A stretch of DNA of 11,207 nucleotides from Symbiodinium natans (GCA_905221605.1 CAJNDS010002083.1:610206-621412); one strand, 5' to 3'; counted from the stretch's first letter, positions 1 through 7,318 are shown. Numbers and translations: made by a program. The notes: generated by a model from the letters alone, not told the origin.

Positions 1-37
1 CGACCGTGTCTTGGACCGAAGGATCGAGGGACCCCCT

Positions 38-92
38 CATGACATCTCATGACTCATGATGACATCAACATGACAAAAATCACCATGTCATG
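38..92. repeat. CATGA-rich dyad repeat
   Basis: CATGACAT at 38-45 is the exact reverse complement of ATGTCATG at 85-92. The bases between carry further copies of CATGA/TCATGA. The segment could fold as an imperfect hairpin or simply be a degenerate short repeat. No coding signal was seen in bases 1-267 on either strand beyond chance open frames. Confidence 0.5.
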
Positions 93-267
93 TAGGAGAT
101 GGAAAGACAAAGCATAAGCCACGCCGCACAAAGCGAGCTCCACATGTTCCTGTCCAAGGCATCCGGTTGCTGCGATGGGCAGTCGCCATCCGTGTGATGC
201 CCAACTGAAGGTCTCGCGCTGCAATGACCACTTTTCTCGCTCAGCTCCGGCTTTCAGCTTTGCTCAC

Positions 268-321
268 CTTCGTCAAATGGATACAGCTCTTTGGTGTACC
301 GCTCCTTGTTTTCCACGTAGC
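268..321 (-). CDS. lone coding exon of an unidentified gene
   Basis: On the minus strand an acceptor CTGAG| is followed by 54 bases that read, after two bases of a split codon, YVENKERYTKELYPFDE. The exon then ends in a canonical donor, GAAG|GTGAGC. The residue mix (Glu/Lys/Tyr, PFD) and the good splice sites on both sides make this a convincing internal exon with phase 1 at both ends. The family was not recognised. Neighbouring exons could not be placed: they may lie beyond the left edge (downstream) or in 322-940 (upstream). It is on the same strand as the carbonic anhydrase gene and most likely belongs to the next gene downstream. Confidence 0.5.
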
Positions 322-944
322 CTCAGCGTAGATTTCTCTACTAGCCTATGTTATGTTTCTCAGTTGCGAGGGATGCTCCACTGATGCTCCACAGATGCTC
401 CTCAATGCTCTGCAGTGCAGCCCCTACACATATGCGCTTAGCAGAACAAACGCTTGAAAACATCTGACAGCCGCGCAGACAGCGCATACAATGTTGACAA
501 ATCTGACAAATCTGACAACTGTGTGGACTCTTGTATGCCGGCTCGTTACGACGAAAGTAGTCTCCAAAAAGTGCCAGACTGCAACGTGGTCCACCGAATG
601 CGAGGTGCGATGTGAGTTCCGAGCGCCATAGAGCGAGCTACTCGAGCGAGGTTGACAGCATGCTTGCGCACGCGACCGCTGCATACGTAGTCTTGCCAGT
701 GTCTTGTTTTGGCACTAAGCCGTGGAATTCACCATGTGCCATCATGTGCCTGCGCGCAGAGCCCGTGCCAAGAGTCTTCGCTGCCAAAATCACTCCACAA
801 ATTCCACAAATACTGGACTCATCTGCACTGGCAGCACACAGCACCCTCTCCCACTGGGTGGGCCACTGCTTGCCGCATTCATGACAGCTGCCATCTTTGT
901 CGGATCTGTTTCCAGATCTGCAATCCTCCGGGACCAACGAGACT
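322..944 (-). other. unresolved stretch with a weak Cys-rich exon candidate
   Basis: Most of this stretch shows no firm gene. The best candidate is the minus-strand open frame at about 937-780, after an acceptor-like GGAG|. It holds two CxxC pairs (CHEC and CGIC) about 27 residues apart, as in zinc ribbons. The same bases also give an open frame reading IADLETDPTKMAAVMNAASS, so the frame cannot be decided by eye. Either could be a piece of the gene whose exon sits at 268-321. From 322 to about 640 nothing was recognised. Confidence 0.25.
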
Positions 945-2653
945 TTAACGTAAAAACGCGCCCGCGTGAACCCAGACTATTCTGACTATGGCCCGCTGAT
1001 GAGAATGGGGCCGTTTCGCAGGGTTGCCGCCAATGAGAGAATTGTCCGGAAAGTTTTTCCCTTCTCCAATGAAGGTGCCTTGAGCACTGCATAAACGGTC
1101 GCAAGACAGATCGAGTTTGTCTGTGTCTATCTTTACCAATTTGAACGAACGGTACTGGATTCAATGACGATGCTAGGCAACGCTTGGGAGTTGCTTGAAG
1201 CAAATTCTGCCTGCAGCAACGAAGCAATTCTTTCCAATGACCTGGAAGGCTTTGTCTTGATGAATATCAGCCAACCATCGGTTCTGCAGCCCTCAACAGT
1301 TCAGGCTCGCACAGCATTGTCCAAGATCGTGGTTCTCATGCCAATGAGGCAGTTCTCCCCTATCCGACATCCGTGTAGGCAGACCTGCATCCAGACATAG
1401 CTTCATGCAAAGTGGCCAGTACACAGAACCCCCAGTGCCTACTGTGCAGAGCCTTGCATACTGCAGCCGGCAGAAATTGCCAGACAGACAAGCCGTGACA
1501 ATCCCAAGAAAACGTACGGGCTGTGCGCTGCACCCAGTATGAGCCGACGGCTCGGCACCCTCCATAAACAGCATCAGGCAGCAATCCGGGAACTGTTGCT
1601 CAACTTAAGGAAAGAAAACTCCTGCAGCTCAATGGCAAAATACAAGTTCGCTTCGGGCTGGACCGAAATTCAGAAATTCTCAGAAAGACCGCCACCTCCG
1701 TTCCCGCCACGAAAGAAGATTCTCTATTGTATCTCTATTGTTGTGGCCCACCAACCAATTTTGCATGGAGATGGGACCGAGGTGCTAGTTCATCCGTCTG
1801 AAGGCGCTGCAGCCGCAATCCAACTGATCCAACTGCGGCTGCTACTACCCTGTTGAAGTCGGCGTGCGCGCATTCATTCGGTTCCCGTACGTGCTGCGCA
1901 AGTTACTTGGAAGGTCGGCCCTATGCCAAACAGGTTGCTCGAACAGCGAATGGCCGTGTAACGCCGTTGTGGTTGCGGTGCTGGGGATATCTCTTCCAAT
2001 GAAAAAAATCAGTAACTGCACGATCATGCTTTAGTCAGAGGCAGAACTCTCAAGACAGTTGAAGGCGTTCGACACCGTATCGTGCCCATCTGGATGGCGA
2101 TTCTCTGCAATTCTTGGCACGGCTGTCGGTTTGGGAGCGCCCACTCGTTGAATCTCGCAAGTGATGGCAACCGCTTCGGGCATGTGATTTCCAAGTCTCC
2201 CTAACTCTTCAAGTTGTTCTGTCCCCAATTGGTCCCGGCCTGGTGGCCGACGAGACAATTTCTTCCCACAATCAAGGGTTTGCCAGGATCACAGTGCAGC
2301 ACTGAATTGTCCTCCCGAAGCGATTGCAGGAACTAAGGAACAAAATTACACATGCACCTTCGAGGAACTAATGGAACGGGCCAGGAACCACTTGAAGCTC
2401 ACCGACATGCTGGATGAACAAATGTCCTGAATATCAGACCCTTCGCCGATGGTAATCACTTCGTTGTCTCCTCAGAACCACGATTAGATGCAGTTGCTGT
2501 GACTGTGATTTTGCAGTGTATTGGAATCTGTCTGCACTGCAGCACGCTCAACAGCAGTCCAAAGGCCTCGAAGTGTGCAGTTAAACCAGACGCTTGCATC
2601 TTTTCTCAAGGTCACCGTCCCAATGATAGACGCACCAGGAGCAACATATGCAC
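945..2653 (-). CDS. gamma-class carbonic anhydrase-like protein, six exons, 5' partial
   Basis: The protein is a left-handed beta-helix (hexapeptide repeat) protein of the gamma carbonic anhydrase family, which interconverts CO2 and bicarbonate with zinc or iron bound at a trimer interface. Exons on the minus strand are 2653-2567, 2470-2427, 2311-2240, 1384-1313, 1241-1211 and 1078-945. They join in consistent phase into about 145 residues ending in TAA at 947-945. Visible blocks are AYVAPGASIIG, SVWFNCTLRGDNE, SDIQDNSVLHCDPGKP, VGHQVCLHGCRIGENCLIGM, VIGKNCFVAAGTFIGEGK and FPDNSLIGGNPAK. Three metal-ligand histidines are present (VLH, GH, LHG), with the family spacing of five residues between the last two. 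The Arg and Asp of LRGD and the Gln-Asp of IQD are also present. Wording such as DNEVITIG and VLHCDPGKP resembles the alphaproteobacterial-type branch. The GMGA turn reads GMRT, which is unusual. The N-terminal 10-15 residues and any targeting peptide are missing, so location in the cell is unknown. The last 26 residues assume read-through to TAA; one more splice is possible. Confidence 0.9.
1385..2239 (-). other. 855-base GC-AG intron of the carbonic anhydrase gene
   Basis: This intron starts at CACCAG|GCCGGG and ends at GATGCAG|GTCTGC. It lies between the exon carrying VGHQ and the exon carrying VCLHGC, so it splits the two-histidine metal motif. It is the longest intron of the gene. Several short open frames cross it (for example 2258-2031 and 2027-1845, minus), but none continues the protein family. 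The inside holds a small hairpin (1809-1842) and a TCTCTATTG duplication near 1722-1741. No other gene was seen. Confidence 0.8.
1809..1842. repeat. perfect 9-bp hairpin with duplicated loop
   Basis: GCAGCCGCA (1809-1817) and TGCGGCTGC (1834-1842) are exact reverse complements. They are separated by 16 bases in which ATCCAACTG/ATCCAAC is tandemly duplicated. It lies inside the long carbonic anhydrase intron. Function is unknown; it may be a remnant of a small mobile or introner-like sequence. Confidence 0.6.
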
Positions 2654-3215
2654 CTCGGCTAGTCCCGGCCCACGTAGTCAAAAGTCCGGGCCAATTGCAT
2701 AGAGGCGCTGGGATGGATGTGTGGATGGCGGGTTCCCAGACACCAAATGCCAGGCTTTTCTTCCAGCCTGTGCACATGGAACATCTACTGCTGCATAATC
2801 TAGCATGGTTGAAGTCTCGACTGCGGAATAGACCGCCTCCCTCCAACTTTGCTAACCCTCGTTCCCAGGACCGACCCTGGTCCACATGCGGACTGAACAA
2901 GTCAACTCGCATCCATAGGCACGAAAGGATTGCCACCTGCGACGGCCTGTCCAAATCCCAACTTCAGTTTGCTCTAAGCCAGATGCTGAAAAGATGACAG
3001 CTACGGTCCACCAATAACAGTCCGCTGCTTTGGGAAACATGAGGAACCCCCTCATTCCGTACTCAAAAACTTTATGTTCCCGTGTGCTAATGGTCTCGCC
3101 CTGTGTTGGTTTGAGCGCAGGTCCACCAGCTGAAGAGGGCGGCGATGGGCCACATTTGCTATGACTGCATACAACTGTACAAGAAGCCCTCCACAGAAAA
3201 CGCCAGACAGAAATG
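2654..3215 (-). other. region expected to hold the carbonic anhydrase 5' end; exon not resolved
   Basis: The first recognisable carbonic anhydrase exon begins at 2653 in phase 1, so a leader exon should lie in this stretch or further right. Open frames cross it but none matches the usual start of the family well. One possible leader is a 55-residue minus-strand frame, 3219-3052. It starts MTFLSGVFCGGLLVQLYAVI and looks like a hydrophobic signal or membrane segment followed by Arg-rich sequence. Its ATG overlaps the TGA stop of the upstream gene (ATGA). The splice from it to 2653 could not be identified, so the link is only a suggestion. Confidence 0.25.
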
Positions 3216-3716
3216 TCATTGCTCCTGCGCGAGCGAAGGCCTGCTTTGCAGCTGCTGCATGCGGCCGGCCACCTTTTTCAGCGCCTGTTCGGCCTTTTTT
3301 CGCTTCTCCCGCTCCTGCGCACAGATTGTGCAGCTACATGCTTTCACATCTTTTTGGCCACAGACAGTTGCATCAAAAAACGGAAACACATTAAAAAGCT
3401 GTATCCTGAAGCACCAAGCGAGTCAAAGCTTCCAGCGTTGGTTGCTGAAGATCTATGTCGGCATCGTCATCGTCCGCCTGAAAGGGGTTCCAAAGCGACT
3501 TCCGTTTTGACTTAACGTATGCAATGAGCAATAATGAGCATGCAAGAGGGTAAACCCAAGTGTCTCCTGATCCAACTCCAGCTCCAGATCGCCCTTTTGA
3601 ACGGCCCGTCGACCTTCATCACACGCGGCTTCTTGCCTAGGACACGGGTGAGCGTGCAGTACAGTCGAGATGAACCGGGTCTGAGGAGGCAGCTCTTCCA
3701 ACTCGTCGAAGTCCAT
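3216..3716 (-). CDS. small acidic and coiled-coil protein, three exons (hypothetical)
   Basis: Exons are 3716-3567, 3477-3406 and 3314-3216, giving 106 residues from ATG to TGA. Introns are 89 and 91 bases, and both have GA donors: CAG|GAGACA to TTTCAG|GCGGAC, and CAG|GATACA to GCGCAG|GAGCGG. All junctions are phase 0. The protein begins MDFDELEELPPQ, continues through a less certain middle, then QKGDLELELDQ, ADDDDADIDLQQP and a helix LEALTRLVLQ. It ends in a charged heptad-like helix, EREKRKKAEQALKKV, then GRMQQLQS. Acidic N-half and basic coiled-coil C-half suggest a protein-binding or nuclear adaptor role, but no family was recognised. The last exon could instead be spliced at AGCAG|GCC (3255) and be longer. 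It sits directly upstream of the carbonic anhydrase gene on the same strand. Confidence 0.55.
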
Positions 3717-3739
3717 GATGGCACGAGAATGCCACGAAA

Positions 3740-3741
3740 CT
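3740..3741 (-). promoter_or_regulatory. possible spliced-leader acceptor
   Basis: On the minus strand the AG of GAACATAG lies 23 bases upstream of the ATG at 3716. Dinoflagellate mRNAs receive a spliced leader at such AG sites. The pyrimidine tract is weak, so this is inference from position only. Confidence 0.2.
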
Positions 3742-4157
3742 ATGTTCAACGATGCTGCTAACAGTGGTTTTGATCAGTCCAATTTTGGGGAATTTGCATC
3801 TGTCACTGCTAGGCCTGCTAGGCCGCTGGTAAGACCAGCATGTTACCTTCCGTTCAAGCCTAAGCGACTGCTGGAGACAAGAATGGCGGAGCGTTCATGA
3901 GTGTTAATGCGCCGTGAAGGCATGCAGTGTCATGTTTGCACAGCACGTCTGCCAGTAGCATTTGCGCTGCACATTGGCGAAGAAGCGTCCTACGCCTGGC
4001 CTTCGCCAATCCAGAAGGGACAACACTCTCCACACCAAAGGTCCCGTCCTGCTTGCTCACTCTGATGGAAGAGGTGGCAAGGCACACAAGATTGTTCTCG
4101 GATCTTCCTTCTCACCCAGGCCATCATCCCCTTCAGCGAACTGCTCTTGGTTGTCCA
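3742..4157 (-). other. no firm gene; several overlapping open frames
   Basis: All three minus frames and one plus frame are open over parts of this stretch. Minus-strand candidates include VDNQEQFAEGDDGLGEKEDP near 4160-4100 and a piece reading DGTFGVESVVPSGLAK near 4050-4005 after GCAAGCAG|. Either could be a late exon of the gene starting at 5463, but the frames conflict and no family was recognised. Confidence 0.2.
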
Positions 4158-5463
4158 CTTGCTGACATTGAACTCGCCAGCATCGGCAGCAGCCTTTGCC
4201 CAACAAACCTTAAAACGGTTTCCGGGATGAACGATCTTCTGCACTTGCGCGCCTTCTCGCACATGGCCAACCTGTCTGGTGGCCCCCAAGCCCTGTCAGA
4301 TTCGCAAAGTATGTTCCTCAAGTCGGTATGCATCTCTAGTGCAAAGATCCACCAATCCAATCTGATCTACAAAGGCAACATCCAACCTTATTCGCGTTCC
4401 TCGCCGGACATCAACAATCAGCCCAGCAGGCGCTGGATCGGATGCCTGCAAGCACTTCGCTACATGATATATCTCTATTGTGAATCAGTACGGAGAAGCA
4501 CAACATTGCAGCTTCCTGACGAGGTTTCGTTTTTGCTTTGCCATGGCTGCAAGATGTCTTAGCGTTGCTGTGACTCGCATATCATCGCATATCCTACGCG
4601 TAGCTCGTGCAACGAGGACAATGCGGACGCTGCAAACAAAGAACACCTCCAGCTTTGGTGTTGTTGTTGCTCAGCCGTGGCTGACAACTATTGTCAGCAT
4701 GAGGTGGAGGTGTTTCTGCACAACCGCGGTAATATTTATATCCCACATGTATCTCGTGCAGCCAGGGCAATGCGAGAAAGAAAACTGCAGCCTTGGTAGA
4801 AGCATTGTTCGTTGTTCAGCCGAGGCTGCAAGACTCCCTTTCAGCCAGGGCTATGCAAAAAAGCGCATGAGCGGAGGTGGAGGTGTTTTTGCATTGCCAT
4901 GGCTGCAAGAACTTCGTATAACGCGCATGTCCTGCATGTAGCTCGTTCAGCCGGACAGTGCAAACGAAAAACACATCCAGGTTTGGCAGAAGCGCTTTTC
5001 CAGGGCCACACAAAAAAGAACAAACACCTCCAGCAAGGTCGCTTGTGCATTGCCTTGGCTGTAAAGTTCTTTTGCATAACCACGGCTTCCACATGCTATA
5101 CAGTACATTTTTCTGACTGTTCACAGCCTCCACATGCTGCAAACTACAGCATTTCTGATAGACCCTTACAGCACAGCATTTCTGCTCCAAATGCTGCACA
5201 TTGCATCATTTCTGATCTTTCACTGGCTCCAACTACTCATCACAGTATTCCTGATTGTTCACAAGCTCCAAAAACTATAAAGCACAACTCTGCATCCACC
5301 CCTTCAGGCATATCGAACTTCAAACTTGTGAGACACCCGTCAGATCCCTTCAAAAACTCAATCGAGGGAGTGCTTTGGACTTTTCAGACCTTTCCACTTA
5401 CAAGATGTCGTAATCGCATTCCTGCAGTTCGGGGTCTGTGGCCGTATTCGTGTTTTTGCGCAT
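4158..5463 (-). CDS. uncharacterised multi-exon gene, 5' end supported, 3' end open
   Basis: Proposed exons are 5463-5422 (MRKNTNTATDPELQ), 5347-5294 (GSDGCLTSLKFDMPEGVD), 4445-4317 (43 residues including ASDPAPAGLIVDVRRG and LDVAFVDQIGLVDLCTRD) and 4271 to about 4158 (VGHVREGAQVQ, HPGNRFKVCWAKAAADAGEF). All junctions are phase 0. Donors are GA (CTGCAG|GAATGC), GC (GTGGAT|GCAGAG) and GA (CTTGAG|GAACAT). The ATG follows a possible spliced-leader acceptor, CGTCTCAG|, by eight bases. The GNRFKVCW...EF pattern recalls the GxYxVCW repeats seen in large dinoflagellate proteins, but the match is loose. Exon 4 is the least secure: its intron would be only 45 bases and two other frames are open there. 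The end of the gene was not found. Confidence 0.45.
4534..5090. repeat. degenerate repeat of about 155-180 bases, roughly 3.5 copies
   Basis: Unit starts are near 4537, 4703, 4874 and 5024. They share blocks such as GCATTGCCATGGCTGCAAGA, TGTAGCTCGTTCAGCC, GGTTTGGCAGAAGC and the box GGTGGAGGTGTTT. The GGTGGAGGTGTTT box appears on the plus strand at 4703 and 4877 and as its complement AACACCTCCAGC at 4642 and 5024, so units carry inverted pieces as well. Read on the minus strand, the motif LQPWQCK recurs. Copies are well diverged, which suggests an old tandem array inside an intron. Confidence 0.65.
4641..4715. repeat. nested inverted repeat inside the intronic array
   Basis: GAACACCTCCA (4641-4651) pairs with TGGAGGTGTTT (4705-4715) at 10 of 11 positions. 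Inside it, GCTGACAA (4680-4687) and TTGTCAGC (4691-4698) form a perfect 8-bp stem around CTA. TCAGCCGTGGCTGA at 4671-4684 is a further small dyad. This looks like the foldback core of the repeat unit. Confidence 0.6.
5106..5275. repeat. short interspersed CATTTCTGA repeats
   Basis: The motif CATTTCTGA or a near variant recurs at about 5106, 5149, 5177, 5208 and 5246. Related spacer words (TTCACAGCCTCCA, TTCACTGGCTCCA, TTCACAAGCTCCA, ATGCTGCA) recur between them. The spacing of 28-43 bases is irregular, so this is a degenerate tandem array continuing the larger intronic repeat region. Confidence 0.6.
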
Positions 5464-5470
5464 TGAGGTT

Positions 5471-5472
5471 CT
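5471..5472 (-). promoter_or_regulatory. possible spliced-leader acceptor
   Basis: On the minus strand, CGTCTCAG ends seven bases before ATGCGC at 5463, the proposed start codon. Trans-splicing of a leader at AG sites is the rule for dinoflagellate mRNAs; here it is inferred from position. Confidence 0.3.
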
Positions 5473-5501
5473 GAGACGCGATGGGGTTGCAAGTCCACAC
5501 A

Positions 5502-5533
5502 CTCAGGCTCAGTCTGAGGCTCAGTCAGAGGCT
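5502..5533. repeat. 12-bp tandem repeat, 2.7 copies
   Basis: CTCAGGCTCAGT, CTGAGGCTCAGT and CAGAGGCT follow one another without a gap. It lies just upstream (minus-strand sense) of the proposed start of the gene at 5463. Confidence 0.7.
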
Positions 5534-5582
5534 TGCGTCCGGTCCTAAGTCTTCAAGTCCTTGCCGCAATGAAACGATTTTG

Positions 5583-5682
5583 CTAAGCAATCGCGAATCT
5601 GGGATTTCGGCCGTGGGCAACATAGGGCCGCAGTTCCCTCGGGCCTCCCAACAAGTTCTGGCCACGCGGTAACGCCTTGTAG
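5583..5682 (-). CDS. terminal exon of an unidentified gene
   Basis: After a strong pyrimidine-rich acceptor (CTCTGCGCTTTTCAG|), the minus strand reads one base of a split codon, then 32 residues: YKALPRGQNLLGG, PRELRPYVAHGRNPRFAIA, then TAG at 5585-5583. Codon choice favours G or C in third positions. The family was not recognised. It may be the last exon of the gene that includes 5883-5815, if that exon is spliced before its own stop, but the phases tried (0 versus 2) do not match directly. It ends about 110 bases before the next gene on the same strand. Confidence 0.45.
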
Positions 5683-5814
5683 CTGAAAAGCGCAGAGTGA
5701 ATCAGAATATGATAGAATATGCAAGGAGCCTGCTGGACGAGACCTCGCAGTCGCCTGCACCATCCCGCCGATGCCTTGGCCCAACATGGTCTAAAATGAG
5801 CTAAGAAAACTTGT

Positions 5815-5883
5815 TCAAGTCGCTTCTTGTTGATCTTCTCCGGCCTCGCGCAGCTCTCTCCAGCCGTCTAGCCAAGGGTGGTC
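5815..5883 (-). CDS. terminal exon reading DHPWLDGWRELREAGEDQQEA
   Basis: The acceptor CCTTTCGCAG| is followed by 22 residues and a TGA at 5817-5815. The HPWL motif is typical of the last helix of CaMK-type protein kinase domains, where it is followed by a variable tail. No other kinase motif (HRD, DFG, APE) was found to the right within the window, so the kinase idea rests on four residues and is weak. Alternatively it is an unrelated C-terminus. GAG|GCC inside the exon could serve as a GC donor. Confidence 0.4.
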   Translation of the reverse strand, partial: DHPWLDGWRELREAGEDQQEAT

Positions 5884-5956
5884 CTGCGAAAGGATGCCCC
5901 ACACAGGTGATGCTTCCGTAGTATGGACATTTTGGAGCAACAGAAGCCGAATCATC

Positions 5957-6202
5957 CTAAGGGCTAGATTTTGCCTGCGGCCATGGGCCAGATGTCGAGC
6001 AAAAACCGAGTTTGCGAACTGAGCTTTCTGCGACTGATGCCGGCAGATTGGCTACCGTATCGAGAAGTACCAGAAGGATGTCACAGAGCAGGAACAACAA
6101 AACAAACAAGGCATCAAAAAACTTTTGTGAAGCCATCACGGTCATGGAGATCAATGAAGATCGTGGCCAAGGTCGCAGGGAATGTGGAACTAGGAAAACC
6201 AT
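5957..6202. other. coding-like segment, strand undecided
   Basis: On the plus strand, GGCAG| at 6041-6045 is followed by IGYRIEKYQKDVTEQEQQNK, then GIKKLL and a stop, a good helix-like exon. On the minus strand the same bases read a hydrophobic helix, FFDALFVLLFLLCDILLVLL, ending at a possible GC donor CAG|GCAAAA near 5968. A Gln/Glu/Lys-rich helix gives a Leu-rich antisense frame automatically, so only one can be real. The minus reading fits the strand of all neighbours; the plus reading has better codon use in its first half. Confidence 0.3.
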
Positions 6203-6928
6203 AGTAACCGTAACAGTAATCGCAGTGATAGAAATGTTTACAACGGCAAGAATTCTAAAAAATAGTGAAAGTAACCGTAGTGAGTTATGGCGATCGATAA
6301 AAAGAAATTCTCAATCAAAAGCTAGCAGTCACTAACTAGATCTAATGTAATTATTCAGTCATTAGTAACTACAGGACCCCCAGGCCTGGCACTCGGGCGT
6401 GAAAAATGTGTCTCTCGCGCCAATCGGGAGACACTTGCAGCAGATACGGTACTTTGTGACGCTTGGATCCTATCGGGTGCGGAGAGGTAACCTTCAATCT
6501 CTGTGTGCGACGGTGGTCCACGTTTTCCCCGTCAAGTCCATGTACTTGTGTGGGCATTTTGGTGTTTCCATTTCTGCAGAAACAAGTTGCTTGGTGACCT
6601 TTTGGCTCGCCTTGCTTGTTTTGTGCGTGCTTGCTGCGGTGCTAGCGTCAAAAAATCGTGAACATATCAGATGCAGTCCTCGTGCATTCCATTGCTGAAT
6701 GGTGTCAAGCCTCACGAACGCCTTGCTTGAACATTCCTGTTGAGGCGCTGTCGCTGTCACATGTTGCCTTGAACAGTGTTGTGCAAGGAAGTGTGCTCTG
6801 GTGTGCTTCTCGTGTGCTCTGTATGAGACGACCGCCCAAAATTGCGTGGTTGACCTTGACTGCATGCTGGGCCTAACAAGTTGCTAAACCATTCTGGGCG
6901 GCTGCTGTGTCAAGATCGTTGTCGTGGC
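6203..6928. other. no firm gene
   Basis: Bases 6203-6370 are AT-rich with no coding signal. A 7-bp perfect stem, GTGTCTC (6408-6414) with GAGACAC (6428-6434), lies just after. The plus-strand frame 6399-6698 (99 residues, with a hydrophobic LALLVLCVLAAVLA stretch) and the overlapping minus-strand frame 6865-6494 are both open. Neither shows a recognised domain or clear splice sites, so neither is called. Confidence 0.4.
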
Positions 6929-7169
6929 CTGCTCGGCACTAGAGGTCCACTTTAGACTTTTGCTAGGATGGCTGCCATTTTGTAACATGAGCACCGCAGG
7001 CGTGCCCAACAGTTCACGTTGCAAATCCCCGTGTTGACTTCCCAGCGGCTTGCCCCATGTCCTAGCTGTCTGATCCACAACGGCCTACGCAGTCCGCGTA
7101 GCGGCTCGGACTACAGTCCTCCATTTCCAGCCGTACAGGGCCCAGGACAAGCACACCACCCAATGGCGC
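6929..7169 (-). CDS. exon candidates of an unidentified gene, perhaps of the zinc-finger gene
   Basis: Two coding-like pieces are seen on the minus strand. The first, 7169-7085, lies between TTGGCAG| and GCGTAG|GCCG (GC donor). It reads APLGGVLVLGPVRLEMEDC then SPSRYADCV. The second ends at GAGCAG|GCCACG (6929, GC donor). It reads GDLQRELLGTPAVLMLQNGS then HPSKSLKWTSSAEQ; its start is not clear, somewhere near 7040-7065. The join between them would need an intron of only about 20 bases, so an intermediate exon or a different frame is likely. They lie downstream of the zinc-finger exon at 7461-7389 on the same strand and could continue that gene. Confidence 0.3.
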
Positions 7170-7318
7170 CTGCCAACTTGCATCGGACGTGAGCGTGAGC
7201 ATTCTAGCAAGCCCCGTGAACCATGGAGAAAGATTCAGCTGCTGGCTCCGTGGCGGCTTGCAAAGCTCATTGCTGCATCTCGACTCGAGAAGCCCCTCAA
7301 CACGGCGTCCAGACGTGA

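Larger units (their letters stand above)
4446..5293 (-). other. 848-base intron filled with degenerate repeats
   Basis: This is the second intron of the gene starting at 5463, with donor GAT|GCAGAG and acceptor GCTTGCAG|GCATCC. Nearly all of it is made of the two repeat sets described separately (about 4534-5090 and 5106-5275). Open frames on both strands through here (for example 4480-4941 plus, 4812-5474 plus, 5199-4816 minus) follow the repeat and are not taken as genes. Confidence 0.5.

Noticed and set aside
1845-2027. Minus-strand ALHGHSL as a possible carbonic anhydrase exon
   Set aside because: It resembles LHGC only loosely, and the exon at 1384-1313 supplies VCLHGCRIG with matching phase and splice sites.
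2403-2426. Reading through the IQD exon to a GT donor (TCG|GTGAGC)
   Set aside because: It would add ICSSSMS and break the family's IQD-x4-H metal motif. The GA donor at 2426 restores IQDNSVLH exactly, so a frameshift or pseudogene is not needed.
2654-2710. RLYAIG on the minus strand as the carbonic anhydrase N-terminus
   Set aside because: Phase would fit, but the intron would be only 38 bases and about ten expected residues would be missing.
3927-4562. Plus-strand open frame of 211 residues, the longest in the window
   Set aside because: It has no recognisable domain, runs into the intronic repeat array, and lies antisense to better-supported exons at 4445-4317. GC-rich stretches here are open in several frames at once.
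4480-5474. Overlapping plus-strand frames of 153 and 220 residues
   Set aside because: They follow the degenerate repeat array and have no domain; the repeat explains them.
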